Source of the DNA: Nitrospira sp.
GTDB taxonomy: Bacteria > Nitrospirota > Nitrospiria > Nitrospirales > Nitrospiraceae
DNA: 32,347 nucleotides
Assembly: GCA_005116945.1 (NCBI GenBank)
Contig: SWDH01000028.1
Span: forward strand, 30,911-63,257
Direction of reading: 5' to 3'
Below, in pieces: positions 8,849 through 17,269 of this stretch. Within the stretch, counting starts at the first letter, position 1. Every line of letters begins with the position of its first letter. Made by a program: the position numbers and the translations under genes. Under the pieces are notes generated by a model. It did no database searches and was not told the origin of the DNA. It saw only the letters and a program-made list of their open reading frames with translations.

Positions 8849-10059
8849 TAAGACGCGGTCTTCTTTCTTTGTGCTCTGATTTTCAGTCGCAAGGCGTTCA
8901 ACCGAATAAAGCCCTCGGCATCCTTCTGGTTATAGACTTCGTCCTCTTCAAATGTGGCGATATCGAGTCTATAGAGCGAATACTTCGACTTGCGCCCAGC
9001 CAGCGTGCAACTCCCTTTATAGAGCTTCACCCGTGCTGTGCCAGTCACATCTTTCTGCGCTGCATCGATCGAGGCTTGAAGCATCTCTCGTTCCGGGCTG
9101 AACCAATAGCCGTTGTAGATCAAATCGGCGAAGCGGGGAATCAAACTGTCCCTGAAGTGCAGGACCTCGCGATCCATCGTCAATGACTCGATCCCGCGAT
9201 GCGCCACGTGGAGGATGGTCCCGCCGGGAGTTTCATAGACCCCGCGAGACTTCATTCCAACATAGCGATTCTCCACCAGATCAACGCGCCCAATCCCATG
9301 GGCGCCACCCAACTTGTTGAGGTGGGCCAACAATGTTGCCGGACTCATTTTCTTGCCGTCGACGGACACCGGATTACCGGCCTCGTAGCCGATCTCGACT
9401 TCGAGCGGCTTATTCGGCGCCTGTTCCGGCGACACCGTCATTTGGAAGATTTCATCCGGCGGTGACTCCCAAGGATCTTCCAAGATGCCGCCCTCATAAC
9501 TCACATGGAATAAATTCAGATCCATGCTGTAGGGCTTGGCTTTCGTTGCCGTGATGGGAATGCCGTGTCGATCGGCATACTCGATCAATTCACGCCGTGA
9601 TTTCATCGTCCATTCACGCCAGGGCGCAATAATCTTGAGATTCGGCGCCAGCGCCGTGTAGGTCAGCTCGAACCGCACCTGATCATTCCCTTTACCAGTG
9701 GAGCCATGCGACACCGCCTCAGCGCCTTCCTTGAGCGCGATTTCAGCCTGACGCCGCGCAATGAGGGGCCGTGCGATCGAGGTGCCAAGCAGGTAGCAGC
9801 CTTCGTACATGGCATTGCCGCGTAACATGGGAAACACATAATCCTTCACAAAAATCTCGCGCAGGTCCTCGACGTAGACTTTCTTCACGCCAAGCTGTCG
9901 TGCCTTTGCCTTAATCGCTTGCAAATCTTCGCCTTGTCCCAGATCGGCACAGAACGCAATGACCTCGCAGCCATACGTTTCCTGTAGCCACTTCAAAATC
10001 ACCGAGGTATCGAGCCCGCCTGAATAGGCGAGCACCACTTTCTTGATGGCGCGACTCAT
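8848..10059 (-). CDS. argG: argininosuccinate synthase
   Basis: ATP-dependent condensation of citrulline and aspartate to argininosuccinate. 403 residues. The N-type ATP pyrophosphatase P-loop [10 protein letters not shown] (11-20) is at the N-terminus. [18 protein letters not shown], with the citrulline/aspartate-binding GSTGKGNDQ, is intact, as is the MSRRELI-type region around 150. Coupled at both ends: its ATG overlaps the argF stop as ATGA, and its TAA shares a base with the argH ATG. Confidence 0.98.
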   Translation of the reverse strand: MSRAIKKVVLAYSGGLDTSVILKWLQETYGCEVIAFCADLGQGEDLQAIKAKARQLGVKKVYVEDLREIFVKDYVFPMLRGNAMYEGCYLLGTSIARPLIARRQAEIALKEGAEAVSHGSTGKGNDQVRFELTYTALAPNLKIIAPWREWTMKSRRELIEYADRHGIPITATKAKPYSMDLNLFHVSYEGGILEDPWESPPDEIFQMTVSPEQAPNKPLEVEIGYEAGNPVSVDGKKMSPATLLAHLNKLGGAHGIGRVDLVENRYVGMKSRGVYETPGGTILHVAHRGIESLTMDREVLHFRDSLIPRFADLIYNGYWFSPEREMLQASIDAAQKDVTGTARVKLYKGSCTLAGRKSKYSLYRLDIATFEEDEVYNQKDAEGFIRLNALRLKIRAQRKKTAS

Positions 10060-11027
10060 GGTCTCTTTCGACTCCTCTTGCCTAATAAGTTCGTTAAGAT
10101 GGCCTTCTGCATATGCAACCGATTTTCCGCCTGATCGATGATGACCGACTGTGGGCCATCCAACACGTCGGCGCTAATTTCTTCCCCCCGATGGGCAGGC
10201 AAACAGTGCATCACGATCGCATCTGGTTTGGCGCGATGCACCAAGCGGCTATTCACTTGGTAGGGCGCTAAGACTTTTAATCGGCGCGCATGTTCCCGCT
10301 CGCGTCCCATACTGATCCAGACGTCGGTATAGATGACATCCGCTTCCTTCGCCGCAATGTGAGGGTCGTGCCCGATCTCGATCACCGCACCGGTTTTTGC
10401 TGCCTCGACTCTCGCCCTGTCCACGACATGCTGCTCCGGCTGATACCCCACCGGGCAACCGAGGGTAATGATCATCCCCATCTTCGCCGCCGCCTCGATG
10501 AGCGAATTCGCCACATTGTTGCCGTCGCCGATATAGGCAATCCTAATCCCCTTCAATCGGCCTTTCTTCTCACGAATGGTCAGGAGGTCTGAGAGGGCTT
10601 GGCACGGATGGCTCAAGTCTGTCAGCCCATTGATCACCGGCATCGTCGCTTCCCTCGCCCACTCCTCCACGATCGCATGATCATAGGTGCGGATGACGAT
10701 CGCGTCGAGATAGCGTGACAACACGCGCGCCGTATCGGCGACACTTTCTCCGCGCGAGAGCTGGATGTCGGCCATGGGAAGGACCATCGCATGACCACCC
10801 AATTGGTTCATACCCGCCTCAAACGACACCCGCGTTCTCGTCGACGGCTTCTGGAACAAGAGCCCCAACGTCTTACCTGGAAGCAATGGATGAGGAACCC
10901 CGCGCCGCTGCTTGTCTTTCAACAGAGCCGCTGAGGCAAGCAAACGCTCCACGTCCGCTTTGCTGATGGCCGCCACATCCAGAATATCTTTTTTTCCGGC
11001 CCGCATGCCTGTGTCTCGCGTATTCAT
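10056..11027 (-). CDS. argF: ornithine carbamoyltransferase
   Basis: Makes citrulline from ornithine and carbamoyl phosphate. The carbamoyl-phosphate loop is [20 protein letters not shown], the carbamoyltransferase motif, and the C-terminal [11 protein letters not shown], which carries the ornithine-side cysteine, are complete. The start is uncertain: a GTG at 11042 opens the frame and ATGs follow at 11027 and 11006. I chose 11027 because it is the first ATG, giving 323 residues; none has a clean ribosome site. It follows argD by a short gap and overlaps argG by four bases. Confidence 0.95.
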   Translation of the reverse strand: MNTRDTGMRAGKKDILDVAAISKADVERLLASAALLKDKQRRGVPHPLLPGKTLGLLFQKPSTRTRVSFEAGMNQLGGHAMVLPMADIQLSRGESVADTARVLSRYLDAIVIRTYDHAIVEEWAREATMPVINGLTDLSHPCQALSDLLTIREKKGRLKGIRIAYIGDGNNVANSLIEAAAKMGMIITLGCPVGYQPEQHVVDRARVEAAKTGAVIEIGHDPHIAAKEADVIYTDVWISMGREREHARRLKVLAPYQVNSRLVHRAKPDAIVMHCLPAHRGEEISADVLDGPQSVIIDQAENRLHMQKAILTNLLGKRSRKRP

Positions 11028-11058
11028 CCCTGTTGTATCCACTCGGACTGAGTATGCC

Positions 11059-12255
11059 TCACGCTGCCTGTTTGCTGAACACCTGCTCCAGCGTATCGAG
11101 CAACCGATCTATTTCCAACTGGGTGATAATGAGAGACGGCACGAACCGCAGCACGTGCTCGCCGGCCCCATTGATCAACACACCTCTGTCCAAACACTCG
11201 CTCACAACGACCTTCGCATCCATCTCGACTTCCATCCCCTGCAAGAGCCCGAGACCGCGCACCTCTTTCACCACCCGGTGTCGCGACTGACAGTCGGATA
11301 ACCCCTTCGCAAAATATTCCCCCATCTGACGACCATGATCGAGCACGTGGCCTTCCAGCAGAGCACGACAGACGGCCAAGCCGGCCGCACAGGCGAGCGG
11401 ATTGCCGCCGAAGGTCGACGCATGACTTCCGGGCGAGAAGGCTTTCGCAACAGAATCCGTCGCAAGACAGGCGCCGATGGGCACGCCACCTCCCAATCCC
11501 TTCGCCAATGTCATGATGTCCGGCTGCACCCCGAGCTGCTCATAGGCGAACATGGTCCCGGTCCGTCCCATCCCGGTTTGTATTTCATCGAACATCAACA
11601 GCACGTCTTTTTTCGAGCACAGATCTCTGACCTGCTTCAGATACTCGCGCTCCGCGACGTGGACACCCCCCTCACCCTGAATCGGCTCGAGCAACACCGC
11701 CGCCGTCTTGTCGGTGACGGCCCGTTCCAGCTCTTCAAAATTATTGAAGGCCACGTAGCTGAAACCCTGGAGCAACGGCTCGTAGTCCTTCTGCACTTTT
11801 GCCTGACCCGTGGCCGTCAAGGTCGCAAACGTCCGACCGTGGAACGAATTCTTCATCGTCACGATTTCGTACCGCCCGGCCCCATACTTGTCATGGGAAT
11901 ACCGGCGGGCCAGCTTGATCGCCGCTTCATTCGCCTCTGCTCCGCTGTTGCAAAAGAACACCTTGTCGGCGAACGAGTGCTCGACCAGCATCTGCGCCAG
12001 CTTCACTTGCGGCTCGGTGTAATAGAGATTCGAGGTATGGATCAGCTGCGCCGCTTGGCGCTGGATGGCCTGAACCAGATCCGGGTGGCCATGCCCGAGC
12101 ACGTTCACCGCAATCCCGCCGACAAAATCGAGGTACTCTCGCCCTTCGAGGTCGTACACCTTCGTTCCGCTCCCTCGTACAATCGAAAGCGGTTGGCGCG
12201 TATAGGTCTGCATCAAATATTGTGCAGCATCTCGCTTGAGTGCTTCCGTCGACAT
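11059..12255 (-). CDS. argD: acetylornithine aminotransferase
   Basis: PLP class-III aminotransferase that makes N-acetylornithine from N-acetylglutamate semialdehyde. 398 residues, normal length. GGIAVNVLGHGHP, the cofactor-phosphate segment FCNSGAEANEAAIKLAR, LLMFDEIQTGMGRTG (with the PLP Asp) and the Schiff-base lysine in MTLAKGLGGG are all visible. Many members also take succinyl-DAP (the DapC reaction), which would suit the attached lysine genes, but that is inference. It is the first gene of the arg block. AGGA lies about 10 bases before the ATG; I see no convincing -35/-10 pair in the short gap to the divergent gene. Confidence 0.96.
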   Translation of the reverse strand: MSTEALKRDAAQYLMQTYTRQPLSIVRGSGTKVYDLEGREYLDFVGGIAVNVLGHGHPDLVQAIQRQAAQLIHTSNLYYTEPQVKLAQMLVEHSFADKVFFCNSGAEANEAAIKLARRYSHDKYGAGRYEIVTMKNSFHGRTFATLTATGQAKVQKDYEPLLQGFSYVAFNNFEELERAVTDKTAAVLLEPIQGEGGVHVAEREYLKQVRDLCSKKDVLLMFDEIQTGMGRTGTMFAYEQLGVQPDIMTLAKGLGGGVPIGACLATDSVAKAFSPGSHASTFGGNPLACAAGLAVCRALLEGHVLDHGRQMGEYFAKGLSDCQSRHRVVKEVRGLGLLQGMEVEMDAKVVVSECLDRGVLINGAGEHVLRFVPSLIITQLEIDRLLDTLEQVFSKQAA

Positions 12256-12359
12256 AACAGACGTATCCTATTGTAAAAAAAGGGAAGGTAGCATAGGCCC
12301 GTCGAGGGAAGCAACTTGAAAGGCGCGGCAGAAGAACAGAGACAACGTCCTACCGCTTC

Positions 12360-12387
12360 TTTACCCAGGGAACATCGCCAGTATGAT
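12360..12387 (+). promoter_or_regulatory. promoter of the truncated zinc-ribbon gene
   Basis: TTTACC (12360-12365), 16-base spacer, TATGAT (12382-12387). The ATG follows after 12 bases, which would give a leader of about five bases. The promoter looks intact although the gene behind it is not. Confidence 0.45.
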
Positions 12388-12399
12388 ACTCTCGGACAG

Positions 12400-13113
12400 A
12401 TGAAGCCCTGCACGAACTGTCACCAGCAGAACCAAGACGACTCAAAATTTTGCTACCAGTGCGGGAACCAGCTGGCCGCCGAAGCGGAACCGCCGATCGC
12501 GGCTCCCAGGATCCAATCCGAAACCCAGCCCGACGAACATCTCTGGCGCCAATTCATCGGCCCCCACGCCGATCGCTATCTCACACATTTCAGAAAATTC
12601 GGTTTGGGGCAAACACCGAAGTTCGCCCTGACATGGAATTGGCCGGCAGCGCTGTCAAAATTCTCTGCGTCCGCGGCCTGCGGGTCGAAGGAGAGTGATG
12701 ACATCCGAGACTTGCCGTGTGAGTCTATTCCTGAATACTTGCGTACGTGTCAGTTCATCGATCTTTCCCACGCGCTTCACCAGCCTGATTTTGTCCACAG
12801 TCCTGATCTGATCAAGCACGTAAAAACAAAGGGGTCGCCCATCTCAAAGCCTCCGGTCAAGCGGCACAGCACTACATCCACTCGTCACTGTCGGCTCTCT
12901 ACTGAGCCCCGCACCAGTCACCCGTCGCGCATCGAGCGAGATTCGCGTTTCCTTCACCATTGCGCATGTCGAGTTACAGATTCCTCTTCTCTATCATTCA
13001 TCATTAATGCAGCGGCCTGGATACACCTCAACCAGTCCCCTCATTACTATGAGTGGATATTCATGTGGAGGCATGCTAGAGTGCCAGTGTTTCTCGCGGC
13101 GGGCCTCGCGTGA
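12400..13113 (+). pseudogene. truncated zinc-ribbon protein (probable DUF2628-type)
   Basis: From the ATG at 12400 the product starts with a zinc ribbon, CTNC (4-7) and CYQC (18-21), then a linker and a conserved-looking stretch ending PKFALTWNWPA (73-83). In proteins I recall with this layout, the WNWPA segment opens a membrane domain (DUF2628-like). Here, after about base 12648, the frame turns into cysteine-, serine- and histidine-rich sequence with no hydrophobic helices and merely happens to stay open to 13113. I read it as an N-terminal fragment fused to non-coding DNA by a deletion. An alternative is a genuine 238-residue orphan protein, which I think less likely. Confidence 0.5.
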
Positions 13114-13222
13114 AACATCAAATCGAACGGCCCATTACGGATGTTGTTGTTACCGAGAATCTAATCGGAAGTCTGACCTAAGTCGCCTTGTTCCTTGCGC
13201 CTCTGGCCCTCTCCTTCCCCTC
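13114..13222. other. non-coding remainder before the RRM gene
   Basis: Together with the non-authentic tail from about 12649, this makes some 600 bases in which I see no gene, RNA or repeat. Confidence 0.35.
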
Positions 13223-13250
13223 GTGAAATAGTTCTCGCGTTCCCTACAAT
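13223..13250 (+). promoter_or_regulatory. promoter candidate for the RRM protein
   Basis: GTGAAA (13223-13228), 16-base spacer, TACAAT (13245-13250), about 25 bases before the start codon. The -35 is weak. Confidence 0.4.
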
Positions 13251-13275
13251 ATCAATTTTCAGAAGGAGGACCCCC

Positions 13276-13596
13276 ATGGGTTCAAAACTTTATGTTGGCG
13301 GGTTGCCCTATTCGGCAACTGAATCGGAATTAACCACCTTGTTCGCAGCACACGGGACTGTCGAGTCCGCGCGTGTGATTACCGACAAGTTTACGGGACA
13401 GTCGCGAGGCTTCGGCTTCGTCGAAATGGCCACGCAGGATGAAGGTAAGGCGGCGATTACCGCCTTGAACGGCACAGAGATGGGCGGACGCCCGTTGACT
13501 GTGAACGAAGCCAAGCCACAAGAACCACGCACCGGCGGTGGCGGCGGTGGACGCTTTGGCGGCGGCAACGATTCCGGCGGTCGCAACCGGTTCTAA
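13276..13596 (+). CDS. RRM-type RNA-binding protein with glycine-rich tail
   Basis: 106 residues: a single RNA-recognition motif followed by a Gly/Arg/Asn-rich tail, the layout of the cyanobacterial Rbp and plant glycine-rich RNA-binding proteins that are often cold-induced. RNP2 is LYVGGL (5-10) and RNP1 is RGFGFVEM (about 44-51), both with the aromatic residues that stack on RNA bases. The ATG at 13276 is fixed by an excellent AGAAGGAGGA six bases before it; an upstream in-frame start at 13195 would add unrelated residues. A strong hairpin follows the gene. Likely an RNA chaperone; targets unknown. Confidence 0.93.
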   Translation: MGSKLYVGGLPYSATESELTTLFAAHGTVESARVITDKFTGQSRGFGFVEMATQDEGKAAITALNGTEMGGRPLTVNEAKPQEPRTGGGGGGRFGGGNDSGGRNRF

Positions 13597-13610
13597 GCAC
13601 CACGCAACGA

Positions 13611-13638
13611 GCGGGGCGTCTCATCTGAGGCGCCCCGC
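13611..13638 (+). terminator. hairpin after the RRM gene
   Basis: GCGGGGCG pairs with CGCCCCGC, extended by five more pairs (one G-U) to a nearly loopless 13-bp stem. Only a weak pyrimidine stretch follows, so it may end transcription or protect the mRNA end. Confidence 0.6.
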
Positions 13639-13831
13639 CTTCATCCCGAGGATCACGCCCAATTATAGGAGCGGGAGTCTTTTCTCGTCGGAGTATCCAC
13701 CACTCTTCTCCCTTCTCCCTTGAGGCCGGCTAATTAGTCTTCCGCCCGCATCGAGCGACCGCCATCCATCTAATTGATCCTTCCGAGCCTGCTTGCTTCT
13801 CTCTCTAGGACTGGCACCCATATTGGTATAG

Positions 13832-14087
13832 TGCCTCAAACAGTGGTCAAACAGTGGGGTCGCGTCTTATATTCACACATTGGGACTACAGCCGAACAGA
13901 TGCGCCTCGGCTGTATGACCAGTAGAGAAACTCTCACGGCAAGCTGAGTGCGAACCCGCATGATCCTGACTCGATCAGTGCCCCCTACGGCCGCTAAGGC
14001 TCTCCGTTCTCGCCGGACTCGATCAACAATCCCTACAGCCCCCGCAGTCCACGAATCCCTGCAGCCCGGCCTTCGAATTGAAGGAAA
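13832..14087 (+). pseudogene. decayed copy of a small secreted-protein gene
   Basis: From about 13857 a frame reads SRLIFTHWDYSRTDA, then LYDQ-stop-RN, HDPDSISAPYGR-stop-GSPFSPDSINNPYSP and so on to a TGA near 14087. Two in-frame stops (TAG, TAA) interrupt it and no start is left. The first 125 bases match 14925-15050 closely (my rough count is about four in five bases). The C-terminal SPFSPDSINNPY repeats look like a family of small Nitrospira proteins that I recall only loosely. It is a relic. Confidence 0.6.
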
Positions 14088-14130
14088 GTGACCCAGCCTG
14101 GGAAATACACGCAGTTCCCCACGCTCTGCC

Positions 14131-14159
14131 TTGCGGTTTCCTCAGTCTTCTCCTAGAAT
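14131..14159 (+). promoter_or_regulatory. promoter module 1 (adhesin-E-like gene)
   Basis: TTGCGG (14131-14136), 17-base spacer, TAGAAT (14154-14159). The same -35 hexamer and spacing recur at 14786 and, nearly, at 15063. Confidence 0.55.
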
Positions 14160-14181
14160 GAGCCTCCCTGTGAGGCTCCTC

Positions 14182-14607
14182 ATGCCCTTCTTGATTCGTC
14201 CCTATCGTCGCGCGCCGCTGGCCTACGTTTCGCTTTTCTTCACACTCCTGGTGCTGTGTAGTGCGCCAGCGTATGCGGAGTGGGTGGAGGTTGGAATAAC
14301 CGACGAGGCGACGGTATACGTCGACCCAGACACCATTCGCCGCAAGGGGGATCTGGTGAAGATGTGGTATTTGCACGACTTCAAAACTACACAAACCGTA
14401 CTGAAGAAGTCGTATTTGTCTTCTCGGTCGCAAGATGAATATGACTGCACGGAAGACCGCCATCGGGCGCTTGCGTCCACTAGTTTCTCTGGCAATATGG
14501 GAAGCGGTAAGGTCCGTTCTAGCTACTCAATCAAAGGAAAGTGGGAACCAGTTCTACCAGGCACTCTTACTCAAACCTTGTGGAAGGTTGCGTGCGACAA
14601 GCCGTGA
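14182..14607 (+). CDS. secreted surface-adhesin E-like protein
   Basis: 141 residues from the ATG at 14182. I chose this start because GTGAGG lies six bases upstream and because earlier in-frame ATGs (14131 is not an ATG; 14158 overlaps the -10 box) cannot be on the mRNA. A signal peptide ends at CSAPAYA. The mature protein runs EWVEVG, TVYVDPDTIRRKGDLVKMW, then a conserved Cys in DEYDC and another in WKVACDKP, probably a disulphide. This matches the surface-adhesin protein E domain layout in outline. Exported; role unknown. Its first residues, MPFLIRPYRR, recur as MPFSIRPHRR in module 3. Confidence 0.8.
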   Translation: MPFLIRPYRRAPLAYVSLFFTLLVLCSAPAYAEWVEVGITDEATVYVDPDTIRRKGDLVKMWYLHDFKTTQTVLKKSYLSSRSQDEYDCTEDRHRALASTSFSGNMGSGKVRSSYSIKGKWEPVLPGTLTQTLWKVACDKP

Positions 14608-14785
14608 TCGCGCCACACGTCACAACGCCTCTCTCCTCAGCTGCCACGTCTTCTGTTTTTCCCTCGCCCCTTGCTGTGCCCACGACCAAATCTCCAGCGA
14701 CGCACCGGCCCCTTTCCACAAGTAGAAGAATCCGCCGTTCCGGAGCTTGATGCGCCGTGCCGCGTGGTTGCTATGGGCCCCCGCC

Positions 14786-14814
14786 TTGCGGTTTGATCGT
14801 TCCCCTTCTACACT
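14786..14814 (+). promoter_or_regulatory. promoter module 2
   Basis: TTGCGG (14786-14791), 17-base spacer, TACACT (14809-14814). The words CCTTGCGGTTT before and CCCTGCGAGGCT after it match module 1 closely. Confidence 0.55.
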
Positions 14815-14836
14815 GTGCCGCCCTGCGAGGCTGCCC

Positions 14837-15250
14837 ATGTCGCTCCGATTCACCATCGTTCTTGTCCTGTCGATTGTGTGTCTCGTAGGGCCTGCATGGT
14901 CCAACTTTGAAAGTGGGGTCGAGGGGTCGCGTCTTGTATTCACACATTTGGACTACAGCCGGACAGATGCCCTTTGGCTGTATGACCAGCAGGGAAACTA
15001 CCGCGGCACGCTGAGCACAAACCTGTATGATCCCGACTGGACCAGTTCCCCCGTTGACACTATTGCGCCCTCGTTCGTCTCCCTCCTACAATACGATTTC
15101 TCACGAGGCAGCCATGCCCTTCTCAATTCGCCCTCACCGTCGGTTCTCTATGCGATGCGCTGTTATGATTTCAAAGAGCCTCTTCGAGACCAGAGAGAAA
15201 GGAGGAGTCGAGTATGGAAATCCTCTTCATCGGCATCATCATCATCCTGA
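14837..15250 (+). CDS. small secreted protein, probably with a corrupted C-terminus
   Basis: The ATG at 14837 has GAGG six bases before it. The product starts with a clear signal peptide (MSLRFTIVLVLSIVCLVGPAWS), then a segment homologous to the decayed copy at 13857: SRLVFTHLDYSRTDALWLYD, QQGNYRGTLSTNLYDPDW. After about residue 75 (near base 15060) the frame runs through a third promoter module and the ribosome site of the next gene, ending in a Ser run. The original tail, perhaps the SPYSPDSINNPY type, was likely lost and the frame is open by accident. It may still be expressed. Function unknown. Confidence 0.5.
   Translation: MSLRFTIVLVLSIVCLVGPAWSNFESGVEGSRLVFTHLDYSRTDALWLYDQQGNYRGTLSTNLYDPDWTSSPVDTIAPSFVSLLQYDFSRGSHALLNSPSPSVLYAMRCYDFKEPLRDQRERRSRVWKSSSSASSSS
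15063..15116 (+). promoter_or_regulatory. promoter/RBS/start module 3
   Basis: TTGCGC (15063-15068), 18-base spacer, TACAAT (15087-15092), then GAGG (15105-15108) and ATG at 15114. The ATG begins a 58-codon frame MPFSIRPHRR... resembling the start of the adhesin-E-like gene but lacking a signal peptide. It is probably a remnant whose promoter now serves the gene at 15214. Confidence 0.5.
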
Positions 15251-15489
15251 TCTGGCTTGGCCGAACTCTCCACAACACCAGGGGCCGTGACCAGGAGGAG
15301 TCGGACAAGAAGATTGCGTTCGCCATGTGGGCGAAAGAACAGCGCGACCCACACCTCGTGTCTATGGTACAGAACTTGATGAATGAAGGACGTTTTACGA
15401 CCTTGGAAGAAGCGGCGCTCCATGCCGAGCAGACCCTCAACGCATCGTCACCGGAGCCCCGCTCCAGTAGCCACGCCAACGACACGTAA
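15214..15489 (+). CDS. small single-pass membrane protein, function unknown
   Basis: 91 residues with an N-terminal membrane helix (about 2-15, EILFIGIIIILIWLG) and a charged cytoplasmic tail: RGRDQEESDKKIAFAMWAKEQ, then a helical stretch NLMNEGRFTTLEEAALHAEQ. AAAGGAGG stands at proper distance from the ATG, one of the best ribosome sites here. No family recognised. The gene is probably transcribed from module 3. Confidence 0.72.
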   Translation: MEILFIGIIIILIWLGRTLHNTRGRDQEESDKKIAFAMWAKEQRDPHLVSMVQNLMNEGRFTTLEEAALHAEQTLNASSPEPRSSSHANDT

Positions 15490-15923
15490 GGAACGCCTTC
15501 AGGACCTCCCTGAGGGGATGTGAGGGTCAGGCAAGACGATGAACGTATTGGGCCGGTCGCCTTGCTTGAAGCGGTTGCGTCAGTGCATTACGTTCATTGC
15601 TCGACCGTGCACGTCACGCTGTTGACCAGGCTGCCCTTCCCATCCTCTCACGCTTGCTTGTTATCCCATCAGGGATGGGGGCTGATTCATCTGGTCTCTC
15701 TCGTCTATCTGGTTGGTGCGGTTGAGGGCGAGAAGAGCGGGACGTGGGGAATCGAGCCATCAGCCCCCACCACGGGTCTCCACGCTTCTGCTTCGAAGTG
15801 TCGCGTCACGCAACGACCCAGTTGCCCCTTGAAGGAATAGCCGGATTGCCTGCTGTCGTCATCGGCCTCTGCATGAGGAGGAAAAACAAGTCGATGAATG
15901 GTACTGCCGGGCTTGGAGGATTG
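15490..15923. other. intergenic region without a supported gene
   Basis: A forward frame (15520-15840) is open but lacks a ribosome site, has odd composition and no recognisable motif. GAGGAGG before an ATG at 15895 leads only to about 30 codons. I see no RNA gene. Confidence 0.45.
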
Positions 15924-15960
15924 CCACCGACGCGGGGCGGTTCTCGTCCCGCGTCGGTGG
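15924..15960. repeat. 13-bp perfect inverted repeat between convergent transcription units
   Basis: CCACCGACGCGGG (15924-15936) and its exact complement (15948-15960) enclose an 11-base loop. It lies 23 bases beyond the NHL gene's stop codon. No T-run follows on either strand, so termination would be of a non-classical kind. Confidence 0.65.
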
Positions 15961-15982
15961 GTCGCAAAGGATTCGAGTACGG

Positions 15983-17269
15983 CTAGGGGATAGGAATCAC
16001 AGCGAGGCGCTGGTTGCCTCCGTCGCCGATAAACATGTGCTGCTGACCAAAAATCAATCCCTTCGTCGTCGTCACGGAGTTGTCTGTCGGCGGTGTCACG
16101 TTAGTGGCGGTGACGAAACCCGGTTGGCCGATTTGCTTAGATGCCGACTGATCGGTCGTGATCGGAAGGTCAAAAAACATCGTGCGGTTATTGGTATGGT
16201 CGCTGACGGCAAGCAGATTGCCTTTCGCGGCCAGCGCGTTGGGGAAGGCCAGCGTCTTGTCTGTCGGGATGGTCGTGTTGGTTTTATTTTGCAGGCACGA
16301 GGTGAAGTTGACTTGTCCCAGCACTGCGGTGGCAGTCCCGCCGGTTGCGGTGGGAATGGTGTCAAATTGCAAGACGCGTTGATTGCCGCCATCGGCGATA
16401 AAGAGGGTGTCGCCATGACGCAGAATTTCATAGGGACTGTTCAGTTTGCCCGCCGTGCATCCAGACGTACCAGTAACCAGGTCCGGCTGACCGATCACGT
16501 AGGAGGCTGCGGGATTACTGGCGGTGGGAATGGGGTCGAACACCAGTATGCGGTTGTTCCCTTGTTCGACCACGAATAACTTGTCGGCCATGCAGTAGGC
16601 GGCATAGGGGCGATTCAAGGCGGTGCCCGACGTGCCGGCGCCGTTCGAGATCAAGTCAGGCTGGCCAATCACAAAATCCGCTGCCGTGCCGTTGGCGGTC
16701 GGCACTTGATTGTACACGAGCACCCGGTTGTTATTCCGATCGGCGACGAACATCTTGCCGGTGGAACAGACAGACACGTGCACGTTCTCGTTGAATCCAG
16801 CGGCAGAGGTCGTTCCACCGGCATTCGCAGTGCCGGAGGCAAAATCGGCCTGCCCGACCACGACGTCCGGTAAGGCCGTGGCATCCTGTGGAATGTTGTT
16901 AAAGATGAGCACACGGTGGTTTAAGCGATCGTTGACGAAGAACTTGGTACGATTGCCGTCGTGAGGATCGACGTAGGCGCCAATAGAATAGATATTGTGG
17001 ACCCCGTTCGGCTTGACCGGAGCCAGACCGTCACGGTCAATCAATCTGGACGTCGAGTCGGTTTGAAACAACACGAACGGTGCTGCGATCGAGGTGTTCA
17101 GCACCACGCCAGACCCACCGAAATCGTTCTCCGAGGCCGAGTTCGTGCCCGGGTTTCCGCCAGCCGCGTTCGTAGCCAGTCCTCCACCATTATCGGGGGC
17201 GCACCCGGCGAGGAGTGCAAGAATCGCCAGTCCTGCAAGGTATTGTTTCGATATACATGAATTAGTCAT
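15983..17269 (-). CDS. NHL-repeat lipoprotein (beta-propeller)
   Basis: 428 residues from the ATG at 17269 (GGGAG ribosome site); a longer frame to 17374 has no support. The signal MTNSCISKQYLAGLAILALL ends in the lipobox LAGC, giving a lipidated protein. After a Gly/Asn/Ser-rich linker come six repeats of about 55-60 residues, each with an FVxDxxNxRVLxF core, then a VxGQxDF element: FFVNDRLNHRVLIF, MFVADRNNNRVLVY, LFVVEQGNNRILVF, LFIADGGNQRVLQF, LAVSDHTNNRTMFF, MFIGDGGNQRLAVI. This predicts a six-bladed propeller on the outer or periplasmic surface, probably for binding protein or sugar. No enzymatic motif is seen. Single gene. Confidence 0.88.
   Translation of the reverse strand: MTNSCISKQYLAGLAILALLAGCAPDNGGGLATNAAGGNPGTNSASENDFGGSGVVLNTSIAAPFVLFQTDSTSRLIDRDGLAPVKPNGVHNIYSIGAYVDPHDGNRTKFFVNDRLNHRVLIFNNIPQDATALPDVVVGQADFASGTANAGGTTSAAGFNENVHVSVCSTGKMFVADRNNNRVLVYNQVPTANGTAADFVIGQPDLISNGAGTSGTALNRPYAAYCMADKLFVVEQGNNRILVFDPIPTASNPAASYVIGQPDLVTGTSGCTAGKLNSPYEILRHGDTLFIADGGNQRVLQFDTIPTATGGTATAVLGQVNFTSCLQNKTNTTIPTDKTLAFPNALAAKGNLLAVSDHTNNRTMFFDLPITTDQSASKQIGQPGFVTATNVTPPTDNSVTTTKGLIFGQQHMFIGDGGNQRLAVIPIP

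Noticed and set aside
11335-12276. 313-codon forward open frame opposite argD
   Set aside because: Antisense shadow of a strongly conserved enzyme gene; no ribosome site and arginine/histidine-rich composition typical of reverse frames.
15520-15840. 106-codon forward frame
   Set aside because: No ribosome site, no promoter at a sensible distance, low-complexity Ser/His/Leu composition.
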